Source: Actinomycetota bacterium (GTDB lineage Bacteria > Actinomycetota > Actinomycetes > Propionibacteriales > Propionibacteriaceae). From it: DNA of 61,970 nucleotides. Below the pieces are notes generated by a model that made no database searches, was not told where the DNA came from, and saw only the letters and a list, made by a program, of their open reading frames with translations. This document shows, piece by piece, positions 6,810 to 14,800 of the stretch; position 1 is the first letter of the stretch; each line of letters starts with the position of its first letter. Location of the stretch: assembly GCA_020161015.1 (NCBI GenBank), contig JAIUOT010000039.1:1-61970 (forward strand), given 5' to 3'. Position numbers and translations under genes: made by a program.

Positions 6810-7709
6810 ATGTCGCGCAAGCACCCGGTGATCGCCATCACCGGCTCCTCGGGAGCCGGCACGAGCACCGTCACCGACACCTTCCAGCAGATCTTCCAGC
6901 GGGAGGGCATCACCGCAGCCATCGTCCACGGCGACTCGTTCCACCGCTACGACCGCGCCGAGATGAAGCGCGTGCACGCGGAGGCCGAGGCCGCCGGACG
7001 GGCGGCGATGAGCCACTTCGGCCCGGAGGCGAACCTCTTCGAGGAACTCGAGGGCCTGTTCCGCCAGTACGGCGAGAACGGCACCGGCAGCGTCCGCAAC
7101 TACGTCCACGACGAGGGCGAGGCGCTGCTGTTCTCGCAGCCGCCCGGCACGTTCACACCCTGGCAGGAGCTCGCCCCCGGCACGGACCTGCTCTACTACG
7201 AGGGGCTGCACGGGGCCGTCCAGACCGACACGGTGGACGTCGCCCGGCACGCCGACCTGCTCATCGGCGTGGTGCCCACGATCAACCTGGAGTGGATCCA
7301 GAAGCTGCACCGCGACCGCACCAAGCGCGGGTACTCCACCGAGGCGGTGACCGACACCATCCTTCGCCGGATGCCCGATTACGTGAACTTCATCTGCCCC
7401 CAATTCACGAAGACCCACATCAATTTCCAGCGGGTCCCGATCGTGGACACCTCGAATCCCTTCGCGGCGCGCTGGATTCCGACGGCTGATGAATCCATGG
7501 TGGTCATTCGATTCGCCGATCCTCGCGGAATCGATTTCCCCTACCTGCTGTCGATGATCGACGGTTCGCTGATGTCGCGGGCGAACAGCATCGTGGTGCC
7601 CGGCGGCAAGATGGAGCTGGCGATGCAGCTCATCCTGACGCCGCTGGTCTGGCGACTCCACGACACCGCGAGCAGGGAACGCTCCGGGGTCGGCAGCGGC
7701 GTCGGCTGA
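6810..7709 (+). CDS. cbbP: phosphoribulokinase, proteobacterial class I type
   Basis: 299 residues, very close to the octameric proteobacterial phosphoribulokinases. It phosphorylates ribulose-5-phosphate with ATP to ribulose-1,5-bisphosphate, the RuBisCO substrate. Visible are the P-loop GSSGAGTST (12-20), GDSFHR with catalytic D42, R49, YEGLHGAV, the LEWIQKLHRDR motif and NFQRVPIVDTSNPF. GGAGG (6801-6805) precedes the ATG. It forms one unit with the FBPase-like gene and diverges from cbbM. About 7375-7560 uses more A/T-ending codons (GAT, GAA, AAT, ATT, CGA) than the rest, hinting at recent transfer or selection on a conserved core. Its stop is only 10 bp from that of the convergent psuG. 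Confidence 0.95.
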   Translation: MSRKHPVIAITGSSGAGTSTVTDTFQQIFQREGITAAIVHGDSFHRYDRAEMKRVHAEAEAAGRAAMSHFGPEANLFEELEGLFRQYGENGTGSVRNYVHDEGEALLFSQPPGTFTPWQELAPGTDLLYYEGLHGAVQTDTVDVARHADLLIGVVPTINLEWIQKLHRDRTKRGYSTEAVTDTILRRMPDYVNFICPQFTKTHINFQRVPIVDTSNPFAARWIPTADESMVVIRFADPRGIDFPYLLSMIDGSLMSRANSIVVPGGKMELAMQLILTPLVWRLHDTASRERSGVGSGVG

Positions 7710-7720
7710 CCCTCCGGAGC
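7681..7720. terminator. bidirectional terminator between phosphoribulokinase and psuG
   Basis: GCTCCGG (7681-7687) pairs with CCGGAGC (7714-7720), extended inward by GGT/ACC after small bulges. It spans the stop codons of two convergent genes whose ends are 10 bp apart, so a shared bidirectional terminator is the likely role. There is no T-run. Confidence 0.4.
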
Positions 7721-8637
7721 TACCGGGCGTAGGCGACGGCGATCGCAGCGCCCAGCGCGGCGTTGTGCTTGACAAGGGCGATGTTCGCCCGCAACGACTC
7801 CCCGCCGGACAACTCGACGATGCGTCCCAGCAGGAACGGCGTGATCGCCGCGCCGGTGATCCCCCGCTGGTCGGCCTCGGCGACCGCCTGCTCGATCAGG
7901 CGCCCGATCTCCGCCTCGGGGATCTCGTCCTCGACCGGGATCGGGTTGGCGACGACGATGCCGCCGGCGAGCCCGAGCGACCACTTCGCACGCATCGCGC
8001 GCGCCACCTCCTCCGCGCTGTCCAGCCGCAGCGGTGAGCGGAAGCCGCTGGAGCGGGAGTAGAACGAGGGGAAGTCGTCGGAGCCGACCGTGACCACGGG
8101 CACGCCGAGCGTCTCGAGCACCTCCAGGGTGCGCCCGATGTCGAGCAACGACTTCACCCCCGCACTGACCACGGCGACGTCGGTGAGGCTCAGCTCGGTC
8201 AGGTCGGCCGACACGTCCATCGAGTGCTCCGCCCCGCGGTGCACCCCGCCCAGGCCGCCGGTCACGAACACGTGGATGCCGGCGAGCGCCGCCAGCCGCA
8301 TCGTCGAGGCGACGGTGGTGGCGCCGTGCTCGGCCCGCGCGATCACCACGGGCAGGTCACGGATGCTCACCTTCCGCACGTGCTCGTCGGAGCCGAGCAG
8401 GTCGAGCTCGTCGTCGTCCAGCCCGATCCGGGGGACGCCGTGCAGGACCGCGATCGTCGCAGGGACGGCGCCACCGTCGCGGATGATCTGCTCGACCTCG
8501 CGGGCGGTCTGCACGTTCTTCGGGTACGGCATGCCGTGGCTGATGATCGTCGACTCCAGTGCGACCACGGGACGGCCGGACGCCAACGCGTCCCGCACCT
8601 CCGGGGCGACGGCGAGCAGGGGATGCGGTTCGGTCAT
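7720..8637 (-). CDS. psuG: pseudouridine-5'-phosphate glycosidase
   Basis: 305 residues. PsuG reversibly cleaves pseudouridine 5'-phosphate to uracil and ribose-5-phosphate. Signatures include VALESTIISHGMPYP with E28, TTVASTM, FVTGGLGGVHRGAE, D141 in DVSADL, and the Schiff-base lysine K162 in SAGVKSLLDI, plus the C-terminal GGESLRANIALVKHNA. GAGGAG precedes the ATG, 11 bp after the kinase stop, so the two form an operon. Convergent to phosphoribulokinase: the ribose-5-phosphate released could be isomerised and enter the RuBisCO branch (inference). Confidence 0.95.
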   Translation of the reverse strand: MTEPHPLLAVAPEVRDALASGRPVVALESTIISHGMPYPKNVQTAREVEQIIRDGGAVPATIAVLHGVPRIGLDDDELDLLGSDEHVRKVSIRDLPVVIARAEHGATTVASTMRLAALAGIHVFVTGGLGGVHRGAEHSMDVSADLTELSLTDVAVVSAGVKSLLDIGRTLEVLETLGVPVVTVGSDDFPSFYSRSSGFRSPLRLDSAEEVARAMRAKWSLGLAGGIVVANPIPVEDEIPEAEIGRLIEQAVAEADQRGITGAAITPFLLGRIVELSGGESLRANIALVKHNAALGAAIAVAYAR

Positions 8638-8648
8638 GGTCGGGCTCC

Positions 8649-9770
8649 TCATGGTTGTCGGGTGTCGGCGAGGGCCGCGGCGAACGCGACCCCGAGGTCG
8701 GGGCGGACGGTGTGGCCGCTGGCCACGGTGAGAGCTGCGGCGAGGTGTCCCTGCCGGGCAGCCTCCGCAGGGCTCTCCCCCGCCAGCAGCCCGTGCACGA
8801 ACCCGGCAGTGAGGGCATCGCCCGCGCCCGTGACATCCGCGACCTCTGCGGGGACGGCGTCCAGTGCGACCACGTCGTCCGCGCTGACCAGCAGGCTGCC
8901 CCCGGCGCCCCTGCTCACCCACACGTGGGCCACGCCGCGCGCGTGCAGGCCGCGGGCGGCGGTGACGATGTCGGCGGTGGTGTCGTCCACCGGGCGCCCG
9001 ACGAGGGCGGCCAGTTCGTCGACGTTCGGCGTCACCGCGTACACCGGCAGGTCCGGACGCAGCAGCGGGGCGATCCGTGCCGCCTTGGCGACGCTGACCG
9101 GTTCGAGCACCACGGGGACGCCGCCCCCGCCGGCCACCGCCAGCACCCAGGCCGCCACGGGCACGCCCACGTTCCCGTCGAGGACGGCGACACCGGCGCG
9201 GGCGATCAGCTCCTGGGACCGGCTCAGCGCGGCCACGTCCATGGCGTCGGTGGCGGCGAAGTCCGACAGCCCGACCACCAGCTCGCCGTCGGAGTCCAGG
9301 GCGGCGAGGTAGCTGCCCGTGGGGTGGGGGCTGGTGACGACGTGGTCGACGTAGACCCCCGCCTCCGAGGTGATCGCGAGCAGGTCCCGTCCCGCGGTGT
9401 CGGCACCGACGGCCGCGACGAGGTGCACGCGCCCGCCGAGGCGGGCCACGCCCTCCGCGATGTTGCGGCCGACGCCGCCGGGCGTGCGTCCGACCACGGC
9501 GGGGTTGGAGGTACGCAGCCGGACGGTCGCCACGCTGCGGGCCTTGATGTCCCACGCCGCCCCGCCGACGACGACCGCCCAGGGCTCACCGCGCAGGATG
9601 TAGCCGCGGCCGACGATCTCGCCCTTCTGGCTCAGCGCGGACAGGGCGACCGCGACGGCTCCCTTGCTGGTGCCGAGGCTGCGGGCGAGCCCGGCCGCGT
9701 CGAGCAATGGCTGCGCCCGGAGCAGGGCGAGGATCTCGCGCTCCCGCGGCGTCAAGGTCACACTAGGCAT
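8649..9770 (-). CDS. psuK: PfkB-family pseudouridine kinase with N-terminal helix-turn-helix
   Basis: 373 residues. Residues 1-60 (TPREREILALLRAQPLLDAAGLARSLGTSKGAVAVALSAL) are a winged-helix DNA-binding domain. From ~65 a PfkB ribokinase-type kinase follows, with TPGGVGRNIAEGVARLGG near the start and the catalytic DVTGAGDALTAGF near the end. The same HTH-kinase fusion is found in E. coli YeiI-type proteins. Next to psuG, the likely substrate is pseudouridine, phosphorylated at O5', and the HTH suggests it also senses substrate and controls its own promoter. No clear Shine-Dalgarno precedes the ATG. Another nucleoside as substrate is possible. Confidence 0.85.
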   Translation of the reverse strand: MPSVTLTPREREILALLRAQPLLDAAGLARSLGTSKGAVAVALSALSQKGEIVGRGYILRGEPWAVVVGGAAWDIKARSVATVRLRTSNPAVVGRTPGGVGRNIAEGVARLGGRVHLVAAVGADTAGRDLLAITSEAGVYVDHVVTSPHPTGSYLAALDSDGELVVGLSDFAATDAMDVAALSRSQELIARAGVAVLDGNVGVPVAAWVLAVAGGGGVPVVLEPVSVAKAARIAPLLRPDLPVYAVTPNVDELAALVGRPVDDTTADIVTAARGLHARGVAHVWVSRGAGGSLLVSADDVVALDAVPAEVADVTGAGDALTAGFVHGLLAGESPAEAARQGHLAAALTVASGHTVRPDLGVAFAAALADTRQP

Positions 9771-9796
9771 TCTTAGCGGACCTTGATTCTCTTAGC
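9771..9796. promoter_or_regulatory. direct repeat upstream of the kinase-regulator gene
   Basis: TCTTAGC occurs at 9771-9777, touching the psuK-like start codon, and again at 9790-9796, a 19-bp offset of about two helical turns. Because the adjacent protein has its own DNA-binding domain, this is a plausible autoregulatory site. It also borders the promoter of the divergent gene at 9837. Confidence 0.35.
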
Positions 9797-9836
9797 AATC
9801 CCTCGGCGCACCCCGTGCCGGACTACTCTTCGCATC

Positions 9837-10793
9837 GTGCCCTTCGCGTCCGACCCCGCACACCCGGACACGATCACCCAGTGGTGCGAGCTCCATCTCG
9901 GCTCCTCGCCGGTGCACAGCTTCATCGCCGACCCGCCGTCGTCCCAGCTGTGGGGCTTCGAACTCGCTGACGGACGCGTGGTGGCGGTGAAGGTGCGCCC
10001 CGCGTCCGCGCGGCTGGACACGTGCGTCGCGGCCCAGCGGAGGGCCCACGAGGCCGGCATCGCCTGCCCCCTGCCGCTGGCCGGGCCAGCCCCGATGGGG
10101 CCGGAGCCGCTGCTGGTGACGGCGGAGACGTGGCGTTCGGACGGCGCCGTGGTGCCCGCAGAGGACCCGCCGGGCAGCTACGGCCGGCTCCTCGCTCGGC
10201 TGGTCACCGCGCTGTCCGGGCTGGATCCGGCTCCCCTCGTGCCGCCACCACCATGGTTGCGCTACGACCATCGCGCCGCCGGCCGCCTGTGGGCCCCGGT
10301 GGCCGTCCCTGGCCGGGATCCCGAGGACGTGGTGCGCGTCCTTCCGCCCGGGCTGGTCGGTCAGGCCCGCCTCGCGAGGGAACGGCTGCTCGCCGCTGAC
10401 CTCCCGTCCGTCATCGGCCACCCCGACCTCAACGGCGCACACGTGCGGTGGCTCGACGGCCCCGGCGGCGCCCCACTGCCGGTCGTGCACGGCTGGGACG
10501 AGCTCACGGCGCGTCCGGAGGCGGTGCTGGTGGGGTGCCTCACCGCCAACTACCACGAACTCCCCGATGAACCGCGGCTGGCACCCGTGGTGCAGGGGGA
10601 ACGCGTCCTCGCCGCCTACCAGGCCGAGAGCGGACGGGCCTTCAGCGCGGACGACCTCGAGGTGGCGTGGGCCGCCAGCCTGTGGGTGGCGGCCCACAAC
10701 GCGGCCATGGAGCACGTGAACGGCGCCGCGGGCCAGGTGACGCACCAGCTGGTGCTCGACGCCCCGCTGCGGCTCCACCTCGCGGGCTGCTGA
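9837..10793 (+). CDS. aminoglycoside phosphotransferase-like kinase of unknown substrate
   Basis: 318 residues with the protein-kinase-like fold of the APH/choline kinase group. ELADGRVVAVKVRP carries the ATP-binding lysine, and VIGHPDLNGAHVRW is the HxDxxxxN catalytic loop. The usual downstream metal aspartate appears as HGWDELTARP. Substrate cannot be predicted; most such actinobacterial proteins are not resistance genes. GTG 9837 is chosen because a TACTCT box (9824-9829) lies seven bases upstream and there is no Shine-Dalgarno, so the mRNA is probably leaderless. It ends 2 bp from the convergent permease gene. Confidence 0.65.
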   Translation: MPFASDPAHPDTITQWCELHLGSSPVHSFIADPPSSQLWGFELADGRVVAVKVRPASARLDTCVAAQRRAHEAGIACPLPLAGPAPMGPEPLLVTAETWRSDGAVVPAEDPPGSYGRLLARLVTALSGLDPAPLVPPPPWLRYDHRAAGRLWAPVAVPGRDPEDVVRVLPPGLVGQARLARERLLAADLPSVIGHPDLNGAHVRWLDGPGGAPLPVVHGWDELTARPEAVLVGCLTANYHELPDEPRLAPVVQGERVLAAYQAESGRAFSADDLEVAWAASLWVAAHNAAMEHVNGAAGQVTHQLVLDAPLRLHLAGC

Positions 10794-10795
10794 CG

Positions 10796-12019
10796 CTAGC
10801 CCGGCTGCCGCGCCGCCCGCACGCGGTCGCGCCAGGCCCGGTAGCCGACAGCCGCCGCCGCGACGCCGAGGCCGAGCAGCGCCGGCCAGCCCGTCAGCCA
10901 GAGCAGCACGCACACGCACAGCAGGGAGAAGCCCGCCGTCAGCTTCTCGCCCCGGCCGGGCAGCAGCTTGACCGCCGCGGCGGTACCGAACACGTACACC
11001 AGCGTGAGTCCGCCGGTGACCAGGAGCATCAGGGTGTGCAGCTCGATCGGCAGCAGCTGCGCCACGACGGCAGCGGCCACGACGAAAACCAGCGAACGGC
11101 GTGTGGTGCCGAAGGCGCGGTAGGGCAGGGCCCCCTCCCGGGCCAGTGCGGCACCGAACCGGCAGGCTCCCGTGACGTAGGCGTTCACGGTGCCGAGGGT
11201 GAGCAGGACGGCGACGACGGCCAGGACGGGGCGTACCGGGCCGCCGAGGCCCCTCGCGAGCAGGTCCGCCAGCGGGGCCTGGCTGCCGGCCAGGTCCGGC
11301 CCCAGCACCACGACGCTGGCCCACGCCACCGACAGGTAGAGGACGCCCACGACGATCACGGCGAGCATGGTCGCCCTCGGCACGTCCCGCCGTGGGTTCG
11401 CGTACTCCGGTGACAGCGAGGACACGGCCTCCCAGCCGGCGAAGGCCCAGACCAGGAGGGCCGCGGCCGAGCCGACCGCCCCCCACCCGGCGGGAGCGAA
11501 CGGCGTGAGGTTGCCGAGGTCCGCGTGCGGGAGCGCCGCCAGTGCGGTGACCAGGAGCAGCGTGGCGAGAGTGGCCGACAGCGCCAGCTGGACCCGTCCG
11601 GACACGTGCAGCCCCAGCCAGTTCATCCAGAACACCGCGGCGATGATGGCCAGGAAGGTGAGCGTCTTCGTGAGCTGGCCGCCCCCGACGACATCGGCGA
11701 CGTAGCCGCCGGCGAACGAGCACGCCGCGGGGGCCCCCAGGGGCACGGCGAAGTAGAAGATCCAGCCGACGGCGTCCGCGGCCCGGGTGCCGAACGCCCG
11801 CCGGACGTAGGCGGAGACCCCTCCGCCGTCGGGGAAGCGCGCGCCGAGCTCGCCGAAGGTCCAGGCCAGCGGGGCCGACAGCACGACGAGGGCCAGCCAG
11901 GCGACCAGGGACGCGGGGCCGGCGATCGCGTCGGCCACGGCCGGCAGCGCGATCACCCCGGCGCCGAGCACGGCCCCGGCGCTCAGGGCCGTCCCCTGGG
12001 CCACCGTCAGCTTGTGCAC
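10796..12019 (-). CDS. APC-superfamily amino-acid transporter, YjeH-like
   Basis: 407 residues with about a dozen hydrophobic helices. The N-terminus (GAVLGAGVIALPAVADAIAGPAS) is the APC helix-1 substrate motif, and the protein resembles the YjeH methionine/branched-chain amino-acid exporter more than importers (FPDGGGVSAYVRRAFG, WAFAGWEAVSSLSPEYANPRRDVPRA). Substrate and direction are inference. GTG 12019 has a minus-strand TAGGGT box six bases upstream (12026-12031), suggesting a leaderless mRNA. Divergent from the CPBP protease gene. Confidence 0.8.
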   Translation of the reverse strand: MHKLTVAQGTALSAGAVLGAGVIALPAVADAIAGPASLVAWLALVVLSAPLAWTFGELGARFPDGGGVSAYVRRAFGTRAADAVGWIFYFAVPLGAPAACSFAGGYVADVVGGGQLTKTLTFLAIIAAVFWMNWLGLHVSGRVQLALSATLATLLLVTALAALPHADLGNLTPFAPAGWGAVGSAAALLVWAFAGWEAVSSLSPEYANPRRDVPRATMLAVIVVGVLYLSVAWASVVVLGPDLAGSQAPLADLLARGLGGPVRPVLAVVAVLLTLGTVNAYVTGACRFGAALAREGALPYRAFGTTRRSLVFVVAAAVVAQLLPIELHTLMLLVTGGLTLVYVFGTAAAVKLLPGRGEKLTAGFSLLCVCVLLWLTGWPALLGLGVAAAAVGYRAWRDRVRAARQPG

Positions 12020-12115
12020 CGCGTCACCCTAACGGCTGGCGCCGACACCGCGTGACCGGGGCAGCGAAGTTGTGCCCATGGCAGCGGCGGTCCGGCGTCA
12101 CTAGCTTCGACGGCG

Positions 12116-12907
12116 ATGAACGACACGCGCTTCGCCCACCCCGTCCGCGGGCTGGTGGTGGGTTCCGTCCTCGCCGTGGCGCTGCCCTGGGCGGTGTGGT
12201 CGACCACCATCGCCGAGCAACGAGGGCTGCTCTCCTGGCACGTGCCCCAGTCGCTGGCCTTCTGGATCGGGCTGCCCGCGGCCTTCCTCGTCGCGGCGGC
12301 CGTGAGTGGCGGCCGCGACGCCCTCCTCGACCTGATGTCCCGGCTCCTGCGGTGGCGGGTGGGCTGGCGCCCGTACGCCGCCGCCGTCGCGCTCGGCGTG
12401 GGGCTGCCCCTCCTGGCCTGGCTCGGGGTGCTCGTCGCTGGCGGTCGCACCGCCACGGCGCCGTGGGGTGGCCTGGCCACCGCGCTGCTCGTCGAGACCG
12501 TCCTGTTCTGGCTCACCGAGGAAGCGCTGTGGCGGGGCTTCCTGCTGCCCCGGGTCGAGCTCTTCCTGTCCCCGGGGGCGGCGGGCCTGGCCGTCGGGGT
12601 GCTGTGGGGCCTGTGGCACCTGCCGCTGTTCGCGATCGCCGGTTCGTTCCAGTCCGGCCTGCCGTTCGCCGGCTTCTTCGTGCTGACCGTTGCCACGTCG
12701 GTGATCCTGAGCTGGCTGTACCGGCTGGGCCGGGGGTCGGTGCTGGTGTGCGCCCTGTTCCACGGGGTGATCGACGTGATGTTCGTCGCGACCGGGGTCC
12801 TGTCGGCATCGCCGTCGGCCTTCTGGGCCGTCGTGGTGCTGCACGTGGCGGTCGCGGCAGCACTGTGGTGGCGCGGCGCCTTGCGTCCGGCCACGGCCGC
12901 CGCTTAG
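12116..12907 (+). CDS. CPBP-family intramembrane metalloprotease
   Basis: 263 residues, about eight membrane segments. It has the three CPBP (Abi/Rce1-like) motifs: TEEALWRGFLLP (EExxxR), GVLWGLWHLPLF (FxxxH-type) and ALFHGVIDVMF (HxxxD/N-type). Family members are membrane-embedded glutamate proteases implicated in bacteriocin self-immunity or prenyl-protein processing; the target here is unknown. TAGCTT at 12102-12107 ends eight bases before the ATG with no Shine-Dalgarno, again consistent with a leaderless start. The TMEM175-like gene follows after 8 bp, likely the same transcript. Confidence 0.85.
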   Translation: MNDTRFAHPVRGLVVGSVLAVALPWAVWSTTIAEQRGLLSWHVPQSLAFWIGLPAAFLVAAAVSGGRDALLDLMSRLLRWRVGWRPYAAAVALGVGLPLLAWLGVLVAGGRTATAPWGGLATALLVETVLFWLTEEALWRGFLLPRVELFLSPGAAGLAVGVLWGLWHLPLFAIAGSFQSGLPFAGFFVLTVATSVILSWLYRLGRGSVLVCALFHGVIDVMFVATGVLSASPSAFWAVVVLHVAVAAALWWRGALRPATAAA

Positions 12908-12915
12908 CTCGGGGC

Positions 12916-13530
12916 ATGGCCACCGTCCACCTCCGCCCGGTCGAGCGGCTGGTCTTCTTCACCGACGCCGTCGTGGCGATCGCGATGACCCTGTTGATCC
13001 TTCCGCTGCTGGAGTCGGTCACGGACGCGGCGAAGGAGGGCCTCGACACCGCGGGCTACCTCCGCGCCCACGACGGCCAGCTCGTGGCGTTCGCGCTGAG
13101 CTTCGTGATCATCGCCGCGTTCTGGCGCAGCCACGACCGGCTGTTCGAGCACGTCGAGAAGCAGGACGGTGTGCTGCTGCGGCTCAACGTCGCCTGGATG
13201 TTCACCATCGTCTGGCTGCCCGTCGCCACCGCCCTCATCGGCGCCCTCGAGACCGATCGCCTGCAGTTGGCGGTCTACATCGGCACGATGCTCGCGACCA
13301 GCCTGATCGCCCTGTCCATGCGCTGGTGGCTGGGCCGCCGGCCCGCGCTGGTCGGGCCCGGTTTCGCAGCGACGGCGTCCGCGCTGACGGCCCCGGGGGT
13401 GTCCACGGGCCTGTTCGCCCTTGCGCTCGTGCTGGCGGTCACGGTGCCGGGGCTCCAGTTCTGGTCGCTGCTGGTGCTGCTGCTCGAGCCGCTGGTCGCC
13501 GCCGCCCTCCGGCGCGTCCGTCACCCCTGA
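12916..13530 (+). CDS. TMEM175/DUF1211-family potassium channel-like membrane protein
   Basis: 204 residues, about six membrane helices. RLVFFTDAVVAIAMTLLILPL near residue 10 is the diagnostic FSDxxxAIxxTLL-type first-helix motif of the TMEM175 (DUF1211) family, whose bacterial members form tetrameric potassium-permeable pores. FAALSFVIIAAFWRSHDRLFEHVEKQDG-like features of helix 2 are also present (ALSFVIIAAFWRSHD). A function in ion homeostasis is inferred from family only. Probably co-transcribed with the upstream CPBP gene and ended by the hairpin at 13537. Confidence 0.8.
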   Translation: MATVHLRPVERLVFFTDAVVAIAMTLLILPLLESVTDAAKEGLDTAGYLRAHDGQLVAFALSFVIIAAFWRSHDRLFEHVEKQDGVLLRLNVAWMFTIVWLPVATALIGALETDRLQLAVYIGTMLATSLIALSMRWWLGRRPALVGPGFAATASALTAPGVSTGLFALALVLAVTVPGLQFWSLLVLLLEPLVAAALRRVRHP

Positions 13531-13536
13531 CATGCC

Positions 13537-13570
13537 AGGAGCGGACGGCCGGTGAGGCTCGTCCGCTCCT
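13537..13570. terminator. terminator after the TMEM175-like gene
   Basis: AGGAGCGGAC (13537-13546) and GTCCGCTCCT (13561-13570) pair perfectly over 10 bp around a 14-base loop, 6 bp past the stop codon. Confidence 0.65.
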
Positions 13571-13690
13571 GTGGCGTCTTCTGCGATCGGGTCTTCCTCA
13601 GGTCAGTCGCTGCCGGCCTCGCGGCCTCGCAGCAGCAGCGGCTGCTCCCCCCTGGCGCTTCCAGCCTAGGGACGCGGGGCCCTCCGCGTC

Positions 13691-13710
13691 TGTCCCCCCG
13701 ACGGGGGACA
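13691..13710. terminator. terminator after the DUF4349 lipoprotein gene
   Basis: TGTCCCCC and GGGGGACA form an 8-bp stem with loop CGAC, directly abutting the minus-strand stop codon at 13711. The 120 bp between this and the hairpin at 13537 hold nothing recognisable. Confidence 0.55.
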
Positions 13711-14706
13711 TCACGGCGTCGTGCGGTCGGTGTCCGCGCCGGCATCAGGGGCCGGGGACGTGGCGTCCTGCGCCGCTGAGGCGTCGCCGACCGGGTCCGA
13801 CGCAGGCGGAGCGGACGCGGGAGCCGGGGCGTGCACGACCACCGGGCGCCGGGCCCTGCGCCGCCAGGCGAGCAGCGGGACGACGATGAGGGCCGCCAGC
13901 GCTGCGAACGGCAGCACGGCCCCCACGACGGTCATCAGCACGCGGCTGCTGGAGACCAGGGCGTTCCATCCCGCCATGAGCCCGCCGAGGAACCCGGTGG
14001 TCTCGATCTCGCTGGCCTTCTCCGGAGTCTCCAGGGTGATGGTGACCGGCGACGTCGCGACCCGCGCGGCGAGCACGCGCTGCTGGGCGACCAGGGAGTC
14101 CCGCTCCGAGATCCGGGCCTGCGTCTCCCCCTCGAGCTGGATCAGGTCGCTGGTGCGGTCGGCACGCTTCCACAGCTCGCGCAGCCGCGCGATGGAGTCG
14201 TTGAGCGTGCGGATGCGGGCGTCGACGTCGGCGACCTCGAGGCTGACGTCCTCCGACGACACCACCCTGCTGGTCAGGGTGCCGACCGACTTCAGCTGGT
14301 CGAGGGTCGAGTCGAGGCGGTCGGACGGCACCGTGATGACGATCGTCGAGACCGGGCCACGCTCGTCGTCCGCGGCCGCACGGGTGACGAGATTCTCGGC
14401 CGTGACCTGTCCGTCCATCGCCCTGGCGAGCTGGCGCAACTGGGCGGCGGCCGCCTCGACGTCGGTCACGGTGATCCTGACCAGCGCCGTCCGGGCGATC
14501 TTCTGCTCGACGGTGATCCCGGGCACCCCGGCGGGCTGTTCTGCCGGCGCCGGCTCCGCCCCGGCCTCGCCGGGGGCGTCGACGCGGCCGTCGGCCGCCA
14601 TCGTGGCGTTGGGGAAGGAGGCGCCCGACCCGCCGGAGCAGCCGGCCAGCAGGGCGAGGGAGGCGATCGCGGCGGCGGCCGCGCCGAGCACGGGCAGGGT
14701 CTTCAT
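13711..14706 (-). CDS. DUF4349-domain lipoprotein
   Basis: 331 residues. A lipoprotein signal peptide ends in SLALLAGC (lipobox cysteine ~23), followed by an Ala/Pro-rich linker. The DUF4349 domain (RTALVRITVTDVEAAAAQLRQLARAMDGQV, then VVSSEDVSLEVADVDARIRTL) contains a coiled coil, and a C-terminal membrane helix (VLPFAALAALIVVPLLAW) precedes a cytoplasmic Ala/Pro-rich tail. Function unknown; such proteins sit on the outside of the membrane. Divergent from the oxidoreductase gene. Confidence 0.85.
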   Translation of the reverse strand: MKTLPVLGAAAAAIASLALLAGCSGGSGASFPNATMAADGRVDAPGEAGAEPAPAEQPAGVPGITVEQKIARTALVRITVTDVEAAAAQLRQLARAMDGQVTAENLVTRAAADDERGPVSTIVITVPSDRLDSTLDQLKSVGTLTSRVVSSEDVSLEVADVDARIRTLNDSIARLRELWKRADRTSDLIQLEGETQARISERDSLVAQQRVLAARVATSPVTITLETPEKASEIETTGFLGGLMAGWNALVSSSRVLMTVVGAVLPFAALAALIVVPLLAWRRRARRPVVVHAPAPASAPPASDPVGDASAAQDATSPAPDAGADTDRTTP

Positions 14707-14800
14707 GCCCTGTCCCACGGGCGGCGCATGCGCTTTGTTGCGTAGGTGGCGCCGCGGCGGCGGACTGTTGCGCAATCGTGACCTGCACCAGACTGGGCCG

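Noticed and set aside
9837-10793. Aminoglycoside resistance gene
   Set aside because: Only the general kinase fold is supported; no close similarity to a known resistance enzyme can be seen.
12116-12907. CPBP protease as part of the phage-defence AbiE system
   Set aside because: The family name Abi is historical; it is 10 kb away, outside the island border, and sits with a channel-like gene.
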